Assembly (NCBI RefSeq): GCF_900113935.1
Contig: NZ_FORF01000021.1
Span: 1 to 42,034 of the forward strand
DNA length: 42,034 nt
Source: Aquamicrobium aerolatum DSM 21857
GTDB lineage: Bacteria; Pseudomonadota; Alphaproteobacteria; Rhizobiales; Rhizobiaceae
Direction of reading: 5' to 3'
The notes below the pieces were generated by a model. That model saw only the letters and a list, made by a program, of their open reading frames with translations. It was not told the origin of the DNA and made no database searches. The position numbers and the translations under genes were made by a program. Within the stretch, counting starts at the first letter, position 1; the number at the start of each line of letters is the position of its first letter. This document shows positions 1 through 8,730 of the stretch, piece after piece.

Positions 1-1
1 C

Positions 2-193
2 TTCCACCTCGTCTCGAAGCTTTACGAGCGCACCAGCGTCATCATCACCACCAATCTCGCTTTCGCAGAATGGCCGAGCGTCTTCGGCGACGCCAAGATG
101 ACGACCGCACTGCTGGACAGGCTCACGCACCACTGCGAAATCGTCGAGACCGGAAACGAATCCTGGCGCTTCAAAAGCCGCTCTCAAAGCTAA
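2..193 (+). CDS. istB: IstB-like ATP-binding helper protein of IS21 transposition (C-terminal fragment)
   Basis: Only the last 63 codons are present; the 5' part lies outside the window. The reading frame contains [10 protein letters not shown] followed by EWPSVFGD and a segment ending in the [13 protein letters not shown] motif, the characteristic C-terminal end of the IstB AAA+ ATPase that works with the IstA transposase (target selection and transposition activity). The frame ends at TAA at 191-193, and about 150 bp of IS terminus follow. IstB proteins are usually about 250 residues, so roughly three quarters are missing because of the window edge rather than a visible mutation. Confidence 0.88.
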   Translation, partial: FHLVSKLYERTSVIITTNLAFAEWPSVFGDAKMTTALLDRLTHHCEIVETGNESWRFKSRSQS

Positions 194-251
194 AGCCGAA
201 AAGCCAATCAGCCGCGCCCGATCAGGCTGTGCAACCCCGACCAGCTTCGCC

Positions 252-343
252 TGATCGGGCGCTAACCGGCGTGCCCTTCACAAGCTCTAACCGGGGTCCC
301 TTTTACACGAAAAGGCGGGGTCCCGTTTCCACGGTCATTGACA
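252..343. repeat. 92-bp perfect inverted repeat, left copy (IS21 terminus)
   Basis: These 92 bases match the reverse complement of 41943-42034 with no mismatch that I can find. Beyond 343 the left flank (TCAGCCTC) and the flank of the right copy read in the same sense (ATCACGGA) differ, which fixes the IS boundary. The identity on the inner side runs to the edge of the window, so the true repeat is probably the whole insertion sequence. Confidence 0.93.
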
Positions 344-609
344 TCAGCCTCTACATGCGGCCATGTCAGGTAGGGTGGTCGGTCAACCAAACGCACATGC
401 GGAGGTTGAAACGGGAAGGCTGCCGATACCATTACGTCCACGCGTCTGACGCAGTCGGAGAACTCCAACGGAACGCGCCAGCCGGCCACAGGGCGATAGC
501 GGACCCCCATCAGGTCAGCTTTGGTGAGCGATTCAACCGCGGACGAACTGGCGCGAAGCCAGTCGTCAACTTCGCGGACAGCGGCGGAGTGCTGCTCTGC
601 GAGAACCAT
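344..609 (-). pseudogene. E2-like domain protein of CBASS (Cap2-type), truncated by IS21 insertion
   Basis: The N-terminal 88 codons of an E2 (ubiquitin-conjugating-like) protein are present. The hallmark segment FPFQPPHVRLVDRPPYLTW leads into WPHVEAD, which in bacterial Cap2/Prok-E2 proteins is normally followed at once by the active-site cysteine region (typically dG.LC). The IS begins exactly there, so the catalytic Cys and everything after it are gone. The frame runs 27 codons into the IS and stops at 262-264. I chose ATG at 609 because it lies 7 nt after the CD-NTase stop with GAGG in front; a TTG at 642 is in frame but would overlap that gene. In type II CBASS this position holds either an E1-E2 fusion (Cap2) or a stand-alone E2 (short type II); the fragment cannot tell which. 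Confidence 0.8.
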
Positions 610-616
610 GATAGCC

Positions 617-1813
617 TCAGGCGTTTCGTCCGCCACCTTCAAGCCTCACAGCCGAACTCCGAGCGGATGCCTCGCTTCTTACGAGGCCTGCGGTAAGAAC
701 CGCCGGGGCAGCCAACCCTAGGCTGCGGACCTTTGCCTTGTCCGCGAGCGAGCGACCCACGCCGCGTGCGACTGCGTCGGAAATCTGCTGCCTCTCCGCA
801 AGACGAGCCGCCTGCAAGAAGTCGGCACGAGCCTGTCCGAGCCATTCGTAGAAGGCCGCTCGACGCTCTGGGTGCTTGGGCCACTTGTCGGCGAAGTTCT
901 CCAGAGGATCGGTTGGGTTGCGGATGAAGTCCTGGCCGTTGACCCTCTCGATGAAACGGTCCATCCCGGTCAGGATGGACAGGAGCGCCCTTCCGATCGT
1001 CAGGTCGCCTTGGTAGGCGTGAGCGGCCAAGGTGGTCAGTATCACCGAGATCGGGCGTTCCTCGCGGCGGTGTTCGAACATGTGGTCACGGTGCCGCTTC
1101 AGGATCATGATCGCTGACTGGAGGGGGGTTCGGATGCGGTAGGTGGGCATGCTCTCCACTTGGGCCCGCACACCGTCGACAACCCTCCGCTTCTCGACAT
1201 CCACGACCTTGGACCGGAACCACTCCGAGTAGCCTTTGGGATTTGAGCGGGGCCACTCGTCACTGATGACTTCGTAGGCCGTATGATCCTTGTCGGTTAT
1301 AGCAATGGCGGTTGATGCCCAGGTGGTGTCGAGCCCGTGCCGGCTGAGCAGCATTCTCTGTTCCGCCCCATTGGGGATCGCCGGGACGATGTCCATGTGG
1401 AACTGCGCGCCATCAGCATATTCGAGAATCCAGCACCGTCGACCTTCCTCCACGGGCTTCGTCATCCCGTGTTCTCGTGCGTAGGCCTTCACCTCGATTC
1501 CGAGGCGCTGCTTCAGGTCGAACTGGCTGAGCGATGCTTTCTGGAGGAGACGGAACTCGCACACGGAATCGACATCGTATTCCTCGGCGTCATTCAGAGG
1601 TTTGATGGCTGTGCCGAGGCGGAAAGAGCCTTGGACATACACTTGCGGATCGTACCGGAGGACGGTCGACTTTTCCCGATGGAGCCACTCGCCGAATGAC
1701 AGATAGCTCCTGTCCGCTTGCTCGTATCTGCTTGGCGGGATTTCGAGCTCTTCTGCGAGGGCCTGGAGGTAGCGCTCAGCTTCATGGGTGATGACTGGAA
1801 TTGCCAAGTTCAT
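617..1813 (-). CDS. CBASS CD-NTase (cGAS/DncV-like nucleotidyltransferase)
   Basis: This 398-residue protein is a CD-NTase, the sensor enzyme that makes a cyclic oligonucleotide alarm signal on phage infection. Visible marks are the nucleotidyltransferase GS motif in QGSFRLGT (G62-S63), the metal-binding pair D80-x-D82 in EEYDVD, and a third acidic residue in HMDIVPA (D141). The gene after it on the same strand encodes an E2-like protein, the arrangement of type II CBASS. The C-terminus is a basic, Gly-rich tail ending GGGRNA, as would suit Cap2-mediated conjugation of the CD-NTase. The start at 1813 has GGGAG about 8 nt upstream; an in-frame start at 1918 would put a strong GC hairpin (1874-1899) inside the coding region and is less likely. 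The GS motif context resembles clade G enzymes, but the clade and product are not certain. No effector gene is visible. Confidence 0.87.
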   Translation of the reverse strand: MNLAIPVITHEAERYLQALAEELEIPPSRYEQADRSYLSFGEWLHREKSTVLRYDPQVYVQGSFRLGTAIKPLNDAEEYDVDSVCEFRLLQKASLSQFDLKQRLGIEVKAYAREHGMTKPVEEGRRCWILEYADGAQFHMDIVPAIPNGAEQRMLLSRHGLDTTWASTAIAITDKDHTAYEVISDEWPRSNPKGYSEWFRSKVVDVEKRRVVDGVRAQVESMPTYRIRTPLQSAIMILKRHRDHMFEHRREERPISVILTTLAAHAYQGDLTIGRALLSILTGMDRFIERVNGQDFIRNPTDPLENFADKWPKHPERRAAFYEWLGQARADFLQAARLAERQQISDAVARGVGRSLADKAKVRSLGLAAPAVLTAGLVRSEASARSSAVRLEGGGRNA

Positions 1814-1830
1814 GTCAGGCTCCCTTGCCC

Positions 1831-1850
1831 ACCGCCAACAACCCGGCGGT
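1831..1850. other. Small hairpin in the leader of the CD-NTase gene
   Basis: ACCGCC at 1831-1836 pairs with GGCGGT at 1845-1850 around an 8-nt loop. On the plus strand CCCGTTTTGTT follows; on the minus strand it lies about 18 nt before the CD-NTase start codon, close to the ribosome-binding site. Role unknown. Confidence 0.35.
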
Positions 1851-1873
1851 CCCGTTTTGTTCCTGGATCGATT

Positions 1874-1899
1874 TCCCGGGCGCTTGGGAGCGCCCGGGA
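1874..1899. terminator. Strong GC hairpin between nrdJ and the CBASS locus
   Basis: A perfect 10-bp stem (TCCCGGGCGC / GCGCCCGGGA) with a 6-nt loop lies 125 bp beyond the nrdJ stop and 60 bp before the CD-NTase start. Read leftwards it is followed by AAATCG, without a U-tract; read rightwards ACTTTGTTG follows. It may end nrdJ transcription and insulate the defence locus, or mark a junction of acquired DNA. Confidence 0.45.
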
Positions 1900-2023
1900 C
1901 TTTGTTGTGGAGGCTCATCGGACCCTTTCAGGCCGGGTGAGCAGACTTCGTGTGTCGAATGAGCAATCAACCTTGACGTTGAGCGAGATTCAGTGACGCG
2001 TCAGGTCAACAACGTTGCGTCGA

Positions 2024-5000
2024 TCAGCTGCAGCCGCTTGTCGAGCCGCAGGTGTCGCACTTCTCGCAGGTGCCGTTGCGGACCATCGTGAAGTTCTGGC
2101 ATTCCGAGCACGAGTTGCCGGTGTAGCCCTGCATCAGTGACTGCTGGCGACGCTCGGCTGCGAGCGCCTTGGCGTCAGCGGCCTCTTTTGCTGCAGCTTC
2201 GGTAAAGAGCGCATTGGCGGGCTGCTCATCTTCCTCGGCGATGTCCTTCAGGAACTCCTTCGCACGCTCCTCATAGTCGCGCTTGAAGGCGGTGGCGGGT
2301 TCCTGGAGCTCTGACGACAGCGGCTTCAGCGCGGTGACCGTTGCTCCCGTCGAGATAGAACGAACGTTAGACGTCGACGCTGCGGTCGGCGCGGTGCGGG
2401 TTGCCGCCGGGGTGTTGCCGGCAAAGCCCTTCGGCTCGTTGCTGGCCGAATCCACCACCTTGAGCGGGGATGCTCCACGCGTCAGGCCCTTGGAGAAGGG
2501 GATCGCCTTGCCTTCGTGGATGCCCTTGCCGAGTGCGGTGTTCGAGAAGTCCGACGTATCGACATGCGCCAGATCGGTGCGGCCGACATAGGACACCGCC
2601 AGTTCACGGAACACGTAGTCGAGGATCGACGTGGCGTTCTTGATCGCGTCATTGCCGATGACCATGCCGGCAGGCTCGAACTTGGTGAAGGTGAAGGCCT
2701 CCACAAACTCTTCCAGCGGCACGCCATATTGTAGGCCAAGCGAGATCGCGATGGCGAAGTTGTTCATCATTGCGCGGAAGGCAGCGCCTTCCTTGTGCAT
2801 GTCGATGAAGATTTCGCCGAGGCGGCCATCGTCGAACTCACCGGTGCGCAGATAAACCTTGTGACCACCGATGACGGCCTTCTGGGTGTACCCCTTGCGG
2901 CGGTTCGGCAGACGCTCGCGGTCCCGCACAACCTTCTCGACGATGCGCTCCACGATCTTTTCGCTGACGCTGAGGGCTTTGACCGCTGCAGGCGCCGCGG
3001 CGAGTTCCTCGAGAACGTCGTCCACCTCGTCTTCGTCATCGGAAATCAGCGAGGCGTTGAGCGGCTGGCTGAGCTTGGAGCCGTCGCGATAAAGCGCGTT
3101 GGCTTTCAGCGCCAGCTTCCACGACAGCATGTAGGCGTCCTTGCAGTCCTCCACGGTCGCATCGTTGGGCATGTTGATCGTCTTGGAGATCGCGCCCGAG
3201 ATGAACGGCTGGGCCGCAGCCATCATGCGGATGTGGCTTTCGACGGAGAGGTAGCGCTTGCCGATCTTGCCGCACGGATTGGCGCAATCGAAGACGGGCA
3301 GATGCTCGTCCTTGAGGAATGGTGTGCCTTCGAGCGTCATCGCGCCGCAGACGTGGATGTTCGCGGCCTCGATGTCCTTCTTCGAGAAGCCGAGGGCGGG
3401 TAGGATCTCGAACGAGAAGTCGTTGAGCTGCTCGTCGGTAAAGCCGAAGTTTTCCTTCAGCCAGTCGGCGCCAAGCGTCCACTGGTTGAACACGAACTTG
3501 ATGTCGAAGGCCGAGCCCATCGCAGCGTTGAGTGCTTCGATCTTCTCGTCGGTGAAGCCCTTGGCCTTGAGCGAACCAGGGTTGACGCCTGGGGCCTGGT
3601 TGAGATTGCCGTGGCCAACAGCGTAGGCCTCGATCTCGGCAATCTGGCTTTCCGAATAGCCGAGCGTGCGCAGCGCTTCGGGAACGGCGCGGTTGATGAT
3701 CTTGAAGTAGCCGCCGCCGGCAAGCTTCTTGAACTTCACCAGCGCGAAGTCTGGCTCGATGCCGGTGGTGTCGCAATCCATGACGAGGCCGATGGTGCCG
3801 GTCGGCGCGATAACGGTGGCCTGCGCATTGCGGTAGCCATATTCGGCGCCGAGATCGAGCGCCTTGTCCCAAGCTGCGCGAGCATGCTCGACCAGTTCCT
3901 TCTGGGCGACGTGCTCCTCGTTGAGCGGGACCGGGGCGACGGACAGCTTTTCGTAGCCGTCAGTCTCGCCATAGGCCGCACGACGATGATTGCGCATGAC
4001 GCGCAGCATATGCAGTGCGTTTGCCGGGTACTCCGGGAACGCGCCAAGTTCGGATGCCATCTCTGCCGAAGTCGAATAGGCAACGCCGGTCATGATTGCG
4101 GTGAGAGCCGCACAGATGCCGCGGCCTTCGTCGGAGTCGTAGGGAATGCCGGAGGTCATCAGCAGGCCGCCAATATTGGCGAAGCCGAGGCCGAGGGTGC
4201 GGTACTCGTAGGACAGCTTGGCGATCTTCCACGACGGGAACTGCGCCATCATCACGGAAATCTCGAGCACGATGGTCCAGAGGCGGACAGTGTGCTCATA
4301 GGCTTCGATGTCGATGGTGCCGTCGGCGTTGCGGTAGGTCAACAGGTTGATCGACGCGAGGTTGCAGGCCGTGTCGTCAAGGAACATGTATTCCGAGCAC
4401 GGGTTCGACGCGCGGATAGCGCCAGCGGACACGCAGGTGTGCCAGTCGTTCATCGTAGTGTTGAAATGCAGGCCCGGATCTGCGGACGCCCATGCAGCGT
4501 AGCCGATCTTCTCCCACAGATCGCGTGCCTTGAGCGTCTTGAGGACGGAGCCGTCCTTGCGCGCTGTCAGGTGCCAGTCGCCATCCTCTTCCACGGCGCG
4601 CAGGAAGTTGTCCTGCAACGAGACGGAGTTGTTGGAGTTCTGGCCCGAAACGGTGAGGTAGGCTTCTGAATCCCAGTCGGTGTCGTAGGTGTTGAACTCA
4701 AGGCTGGTGTAGCCCTGCTTGGCGAACTGGATGACGCGCTTGACGTAGTTCTCCGGAACCTGGTTCTTCTTGGCAGCGCGGATCTCGCGCTTCAGCGCCG
4801 GGTTCTTGGCAGGGTCGAAGCAGTCGTCATTGTCGGCTTCGCAGTTGATGCAGGCCTTCATGATGGCGCTGAGGTGCTGCTTGACGATCTTGGAGCCGGT
4901 CACGAGAGCGGCGACCTTCTGCTCCTCGTTCACCTTCCAGTCGATATAGGCCTCGATGTCCGGATGGTCGGCGTCGACCACGACCATCTTGGCGGCGCGG

Positions 5001-5824
5001 CGCGTGGTGCCGCCGGACTTGATCGCGCCCGCTGCACGGTCGCCGATCTTGAGGAAGCTCATCAGGCCCGACGACTTGCCGCCGCCCGAAAGCTTTTCGC
5101 CTTCGCCGCGCAAATGCGAGAAGTTGGAGCCGGTGCCCGAGCCATATTTGAACAGGCGCGCTTCACGCACCCACAAATCCATGATGCCGCCCTCGTTGAC
5201 GAGGTCGTCGGCAACCGACTGGATGAAACAGGCGTGCGGCTGCGGATGTTCGTAGGCCGACGTGGACTTGGTCAGCTTGCCGGTGAACGGGTCAACGTAA
5301 TAATGGCCCTGGCCGGGACCATCGATGCCATAGGCCCAGTGCAGGCCGGTGTTGAACCACTGCGGCGAATTTGGTGCGACGCGCTGGGTCGCGAGCATGT
5401 AGGCGAGTTCGTCGCGGAAGGTGAGGGCGTCTTCCTCGGAACCAAAATAACCGCCCTTCCAGCCCCAATAGGTCCAGGTGCCAGCGAGGCGATCGAAGAC
5501 CTGACGCGCATCAGTCTCCGAACCATAACGCTCGTCTTCGGACAATTCTGAAAGCGCTGCCTCGTCGGCAACCGAACGCCAGAGGAACGAAGGGACATCG
5601 TTTTCCTCGACTTTCTTCAGACGGGCAGGGACGCCGGCCTTGCGGAAATATTTCTGCGCCAGAATGTCAGCCGCGACCTGGGAGAACTGTGCCGGGACGT
5701 CGATGTCGGCCAGACGGAACACGATAGAGCCGTCCGGATTCTTGATCTCGCTCGTTGCCTTGCGGAACGGAATCTCTGCGTAGGCGGATTGCCCCTGCTT
5801 GGTGAAACGACGTGAGATGCGCAT
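2024..5824 (-). CDS. nrdJ: Vitamin B12-dependent (class II) ribonucleotide reductase
   Basis: The enzyme reduces ribonucleotides to deoxyribonucleotides using adenosylcobalamin, with or without oxygen, for DNA synthesis in the cytosol. At 1266 residues it has the long form usual in Hyphomicrobiales. Recognisable segments are [20 protein letters not shown] near residue 150, [19 protein letters not shown] in the substrate-binding barrel, and [20 protein letters not shown] further on. The C-terminus carries a zinc-type cysteine cluster ([18 protein letters not shown]) that probably holds the cysteines re-reduced by thioredoxin. The ATG at 5824 is preceded by AGGGAC. The gene is single, with a 597-bp gap upstream that contains a candidate NrdR-box pair. 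It is intact and marks the edge of the conserved chromosome next to the acquired CBASS genes. Confidence 0.97.
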   Translation of the reverse strand: MRISRRFTKQGQSAYAEIPFRKATSEIKNPDGSIVFRLADIDVPAQFSQVAADILAQKYFRKAGVPARLKKVEENDVPSFLWRSVADEAALSELSEDERYGSETDARQVFDRLAGTWTYWGWKGGYFGSEEDALTFRDELAYMLATQRVAPNSPQWFNTGLHWAYGIDGPGQGHYYVDPFTGKLTKSTSAYEHPQPHACFIQSVADDLVNEGGIMDLWVREARLFKYGSGTGSNFSHLRGEGEKLSGGGKSSGLMSFLKIGDRAAGAIKSGGTTRRAAKMVVVDADHPDIEAYIDWKVNEEQKVAALVTGSKIVKQHLSAIMKACINCEADNDDCFDPAKNPALKREIRAAKKNQVPENYVKRVIQFAKQGYTSLEFNTYDTDWDSEAYLTVSGQNSNNSVSLQDNFLRAVEEDGDWHLTARKDGSVLKTLKARDLWEKIGYAAWASADPGLHFNTTMNDWHTCVSAGAIRASNPCSEYMFLDDTACNLASINLLTYRNADGTIDIEAYEHTVRLWTIVLEISVMMAQFPSWKIAKLSYEYRTLGLGFANIGGLLMTSGIPYDSDEGRGICAALTAIMTGVAYSTSAEMASELGAFPEYPANALHMLRVMRNHRRAAYGETDGYEKLSVAPVPLNEEHVAQKELVEHARAAWDKALDLGAEYGYRNAQATVIAPTGTIGLVMDCDTTGIEPDFALVKFKKLAGGGYFKIINRAVPEALRTLGYSESQIAEIEAYAVGHGNLNQAPGVNPGSLKAKGFTDEKIEALNAAMGSAFDIKFVFNQWTLGADWLKENFGFTDEQLNDFSFEILPALGFSKKDIEAANIHVCGAMTLEGTPFLKDEHLPVFDCANPCGKIGKRYLSVESHIRMMAAAQPFISGAISKTINMPNDATVEDCKDAYMLSWKLALKANALYRDGSKLSQPLNASLISDDEDEVDDVLEELAAAPAAVKALSVSEKIVERIVEKVVRDRERLPNRRKGYTQKAVIGGHKVYLRTGEFDDGRLGEIFIDMHKEGAAFRAMMNNFAIAISLGLQYGVPLEEFVEAFTFTKFEPAGMVIGNDAIKNATSILDYVFRELAVSYVGRTDLAHVDTSDFSNTALGKGIHEGKAIPFSKGLTRGASPLKVVDSASNEPKGFAGNTPAATRTAPTAASTSNVRSISTGATVTALKPLSSELQEPATAFKRDYEERAKEFLKDIAEEDEQPANALFTEAAAKEAADAKALAAERRQQSLMQGYTGNSCSECQNFTMVRNGTCEKCDTCGSTSGCS

Positions 5825-5867
5825 CTTTTTTGTCCCTATAGTCCCTAAATATAGTGCCGATTGGCAG

Positions 5868-5884
5868 GAAACGCGCGGCGTTTC
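5868..5884 (-). other. Hairpin in nrdJ leader
   Basis: A perfect 7-bp stem with a 3-nt loop (GAAACGC/GCGTTTC) lies 44 nt before the nrdJ start codon, extended by outer CAG/CTG pairs across a bulge. It could modulate translation, but there is no direct evidence. Confidence 0.35.
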
Positions 5885-6057
5885 ACAAAGCCTCCTGACA
5901 AATGGCCCTCAAACCGTCGCTTCCCTCGTGACACGACGTTTCCGGGCCGGTGTGATTTTTCCCCCGCAAAGCCCTCTCGAGCTGCGACGGGACGAAAAAA
6001 GCGAACGGATACGCCTTGATCGTGACTCTTTACCGGCAAACCATGTTGCGAATAATC

Positions 6058-6104
6058 ATACTCTATATGGGGCCCATCTTCGTCGCAAACACTAAATGTT
6101 GTGT
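6058..6104 (-). promoter_or_regulatory. Candidate pair of NrdR boxes for nrdJ
   Basis: ACACTAAATGTTGTGT (6089-6104) is close to the NrdR consensus acaCwAtATaTwGtgt. A weaker copy, ATACTCTATATGGGGC (6058-6073), begins exactly 31 bp away, the tandem spacing (three helical turns) known for NrdR repressor sites. NrdR represses ribonucleotide reductase genes according to nucleotide levels. The pair lies about 234 bp upstream of the nrdJ start, implying a long untranslated leader. nrdR itself is not in the window. Confidence 0.6.
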
Positions 6105-6391
6105 TAACGTGCGATTTACCCTGATTTTTCTCCGGGCTCTTGCCTGCAATGGTTTCAAGGCCAGACGCAATCAGTCACCGCTGCCGCAGCAGTCGGTACG
6201 ACCCTCAAAACACAAACAACTGGAAAATCGGTCAGGTCAAACACCCGCCTGACACGCTCGAAGGCCGAGCGCATGGCTCATAAAAAACGACTCGACAGGT
6301 TGCGTCAAGACCTCGTTTGGCGAAGCTGCGGGACCCCAATATGTTGTGTGCAGCACTGTGGATATCGGGGAGAAGAAATTTTTCAGTGTAG

Positions 6392-6416
6392 GCCGGCCTG
6401 CCAGCGACAGGCCGGC
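6392..6416 (-). terminator. Terminator hairpin after pit
   Basis: A 9-bp perfect stem (GCCGGCCTG/CAGGCCGGC) with a 7-nt loop lies 6 bp beyond the pit stop. Read leftwards it is followed by CTACACTGAAAAATTTCTTC, a weak U-tract. Confidence 0.6.
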
Positions 6417-6421
6417 AGATT

Positions 6422-7975
6422 TCAGGCCAGCGCGTCGAGGAGATAGAAAACCAGCGCGGCAAGGCCAGCTGATGCGGGAACCGTGATGACCCACGCAGTT
6501 CCGATGGTCGTTACGTGCGCGCGCCGCACCAGTTTGCGACGCGCGATTTCTTCGCGCGAAATCGGCGGCAGCTTTTCCTCGCCATCATCCTCGGCGACTA
6601 TTTCGTCCTGCTCGGGCGCATTGACACGTTCAGCACGGGTCCGTTCGATCTTGCGCTCCAGATAGCTGCGGCGGCGCGACGAATTTGCCGTGTACCATTC
6701 GCGAAAGAAGCCAACGCCGAAGACTGCGCCGACGGCGATGTGAGTGGATGAAACCGGCAGACCAAACCATGAGGCTACAATGACGGTAATAGCCGCTGAG
6801 AGCGCCACGCAAAATGCGCGCATCGGGTTGAGTTTGGTGATCTGCTCGCCAACCATCCGGATCAGTTTGGGGCCAAACAGAACAAGGCCGACAGATATGC
6901 CTGCCGCTCCAATCACCATGACCCATAGCGGGATGCCGAAGCTACCATCGGCGCTGCCGCCGCCCGCTGCATTGACGATCGCGGCCAGGGGCCCAATCGC
7001 ATTGGCAACATCGTTTGCGCCATGCGCAAAGGAGAGGAGCGCGGCTGAACAGATGAGGGGCAGGCGAAAGAGTTTGCGCAGGGACTGGTTACGGTTCTCA
7101 ATCCCGATTGACTGGCGTTTGACGCTCGCTCTGGACCATAGCCAGACAACGACAAAAACCGTGATGCCGCATATGCCAATCTGAAGTCCACTGAGGTCGA
7201 TGACGCGCGACAGGCCTTTTGTCGCCAGATAGGCGGTGAAGGCACCTGCCATAACGGCGACCAGGAAGGGCACCCAACGTCGGGCGGCGGCGATCTTGTC
7301 ATCCTGATAGATGATTGCGGATTTGATGAACCATAGAAAGAGAGCCGCGACCAGGCCGCCCAGAACCGGCGAGATCACCCAGCTTGCCGCGATGTTCCCA
7401 AGCATGCTCCACTGCACGGCAGCCACACCCGCCGCAGCCGCCCCGGAGCCGACAACACCACCGACAACGGCATGAGTGGTAGAAACCGGCGCGCCGATCC
7501 ATGTGGCAAGATTCACCCAAAGCGCAGAGGAGATGAGCGCCGCCAGCATCAAAGAGATGAATGCCCAACTGGTGTGGACAGCCGCCGGGTCCACGATGCC
7601 GCTGGCGACGGTCTCCATCACTTCGGCGCCAGCAATCAGCGCACCGGAGCTTTCGAAGACAGCGGCGATCGCCAATGCGCCGCCCATGGTCAGAGCCTTC
7701 GCACCAACCGCTGGCCCGACATTGTTGGCAACGTCATTGGCGCCGATGTTGAGAGCCATGTAGCCGCCGATGGCGGCCGCCGCGATGATGACGACGGAGC
7801 CGGGTTCGCCCATGACAAAGAACGAAGCGATGATGGCGGACAGCGCCAGAAACAACAGGCCCAGACCCGGCGCTACCAGAACGCGGGCAATGGAGCTTGT
7901 CGCTTCGCCGACCACGACAAATTTGCCGAGATCCTTGTCGAGCGTTTCCTTGAACTGTTTAGCGGTGTCGGTCAT
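6422..7975 (-). CDS. pit: Inorganic phosphate transporter, PiT family
   Basis: This is a 517-residue polytopic inner-membrane permease that takes up inorganic phosphate (as metal-phosphate with protons in bacteria). The duplicated PiT signature is visible: GANDVANNVGPAVGA and GAPVSTTHAVVGG in the N-terminal half, HGANDVANAIGPLAAI and GLPVSSTHIAVGAVFGVGF in the C-terminal half. A charged loop rich in Arg/Glu near the C-terminus precedes a final hydrophobic segment. The start at 7975 is preferred over 8014 because of the AGGGA-type site in front. No phoU-like phosphate-accessory gene is adjacent. A terminator hairpin follows directly. Confidence 0.95.
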   Translation of the reverse strand: MTDTAKQFKETLDKDLGKFVVVGEATSSIARVLVAPGLGLLFLALSAIIASFFVMGEPGSVVIIAAAAIGGYMALNIGANDVANNVGPAVGAKALTMGGALAIAAVFESSGALIAGAEVMETVASGIVDPAAVHTSWAFISLMLAALISSALWVNLATWIGAPVSTTHAVVGGVVGSGAAAAGVAAVQWSMLGNIAASWVISPVLGGLVAALFLWFIKSAIIYQDDKIAAARRWVPFLVAVMAGAFTAYLATKGLSRVIDLSGLQIGICGITVFVVVWLWSRASVKRQSIGIENRNQSLRKLFRLPLICSAALLSFAHGANDVANAIGPLAAIVNAAGGGSADGSFGIPLWVMVIGAAGISVGLVLFGPKLIRMVGEQITKLNPMRAFCVALSAAITVIVASWFGLPVSSTHIAVGAVFGVGFFREWYTANSSRRRSYLERKIERTRAERVNAPEQDEIVAEDDGEEKLPPISREEIARRKLVRRAHVTTIGTAWVITVPASAGLAALVFYLLDALA

Positions 7976-8056
7976 GAGCAGTCCCTGCTGCGGGCGTGTG
8001 CCCAATCCGGGCATCGCTTAGGGAATGCGCTAGGCGATCACAAGCTCGAAGGATGA

Positions 8057-8551
8057 TTACAAGGCAAATTGTCGTGGATTGCCCACGAAGCCAGCGATGA
8101 GTTCGGCCAGATCCTTCTCGCGCACGAGTGCAGACGCCTCCTGCGGGCTGAACCACTGGCGTGTGCGCTTCTTGCGTTCGGGCCACTTATCGGCAACGTT
8201 CTCGACCTGCATGGGGAAGACATGCACCTCGCAGCGCCACTCCATGCCGGAACGAAAAATCTTGTTGTAGTAGAACCGCCCCAGATCGCGCTGCGAGATT
8301 GGTCCAGATATGCCGGCCTCTTCAGCTGCCTCGCGCGCCGCTGCTTCATAAGGCTGCTCGCGCTTTTCAGGCCATCCCTTCGGTACGACCCAGCGTCCGG
8401 TGCCCCGGCTGGTCACAAGCATGATTTCGTAGCTGCCGTCCTCGCGTACACGCCAGGGCAGGGCGGCGACCTGTACACGACAGGGCATGCCACCGAACAG
8501 GCGCCTGACACGCTCCATCCACTGCTTGCGTTTACGATAGGAAGGAAACAT
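8057..8551 (-). CDS. Nudix hydrolase
   Basis: This 164-residue hydrolase cleaves a nucleoside diphosphate linked to another moiety. The Nudix box is complete: GWPEKREQPYEAAAREAAEE followed by AGI (Gx5Ex7REUxEExGU), with the metal-binding glutamates present. The N-terminus (RVQVAALPWR) and the segment RGTGRWVVPKGW are those of the diadenosine/diphosphoinositol polyphosphate hydrolase-like group, so such substrates are possible but unproven. It lies 81 bp upstream of pit in the same direction. The start at 8551 has GAGGG some 14 nt upstream; Met-12 is an alternative. Confidence 0.92.
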   Translation of the reverse strand: MFPSYRKRKQWMERVRRLFGGMPCRVQVAALPWRVREDGSYEIMLVTSRGTGRWVVPKGWPEKREQPYEAAAREAAEEAGISGPISQRDLGRFYYNKIFRSGMEWRCEVHVFPMQVENVADKWPERKKRTRQWFSPQEASALVREKDLAELIAGFVGNPRQFAL

Positions 8552-8653
8552 GAACCGAAAATCACCCTCTAATATTTTGCCGCCTTATCAATATTGGACC
8601 TTATAGCCATGAAATAAAGGAGAAAATGTGAAGGAAACGGGCTTTTGAAGCAA

Positions 8654-8679
8654 AAAGGCGGCCCCGAAGCGCCGCCTTT
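8654..8679 (-). terminator. Rho-independent terminator of gpt
   Basis: A 9-bp stem AAAGGCGGC/GCCGCCTTT with an 8-nt loop is followed, reading leftwards, by TTTTTG. It lies 50 bp past the gpt stop and separates it from the Nudix gene. Confidence 0.8.
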
Positions 8680-8730
8680 GCAAGTTTCGCACATGGTTCG
8701 CGCAGCTTTCGCAAGCGGCGCGGAAGTGTG

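Larger units (their letters stand above)
1..343 (+). mobile_element. IS21-family element, right (istB-side) part, left copy
   Basis: This is the 3' part of an IS21-family insertion sequence: the tail of istB, then about 150 bp of noncoding terminus. The outer boundary is placed at 343 because the same sequence recurs in inverse orientation at 41943-42034 and identity ends there; read from outside, the tip is TGTCAATGACC, with the TG/CA termini usual for the family. Inside the tip lie two imperfect 16-bp direct repeats ending in GGGACCCC, 24 bp apart, as expected for IS21 transposase-binding repeats. TTGACA at 338-343 points outward like a -35 box. istA and the other end lie outside the window. 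The element sits inside an E2-like CBASS gene. Confidence 0.88.
5825..6421. other. Long intergenic region: nrdJ leader and Pit terminator
   Basis: No convincing gene lies here; short open frames on either strand lack coding character. Reading towards nrdJ it holds the Pit terminator hairpin, an AT-richer stretch with a candidate NrdR-box pair (6058-6104), about 230 nt of probable leader, a GAAACGC-CGC-GCGTTTC hairpin (5868-5884), and the nrdJ ribosome-binding site. I looked for a cobalamin riboswitch and found no B12-box or CCCCGC core. Confidence 0.6.

Noticed and set aside
617-1918. CD-NTase starting at 1918 (433 residues)
   Set aside because: The extra 35 residues cover two hairpins, lack similarity to the fold, and the internal ATG at 1813 has a good ribosome-binding site.
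5825-6060. Cobalamin riboswitch before the B12-dependent nrdJ
   Set aside because: No B12-box and no GCTGCCCCCGC-type core could be found in the leader on the coding strand.
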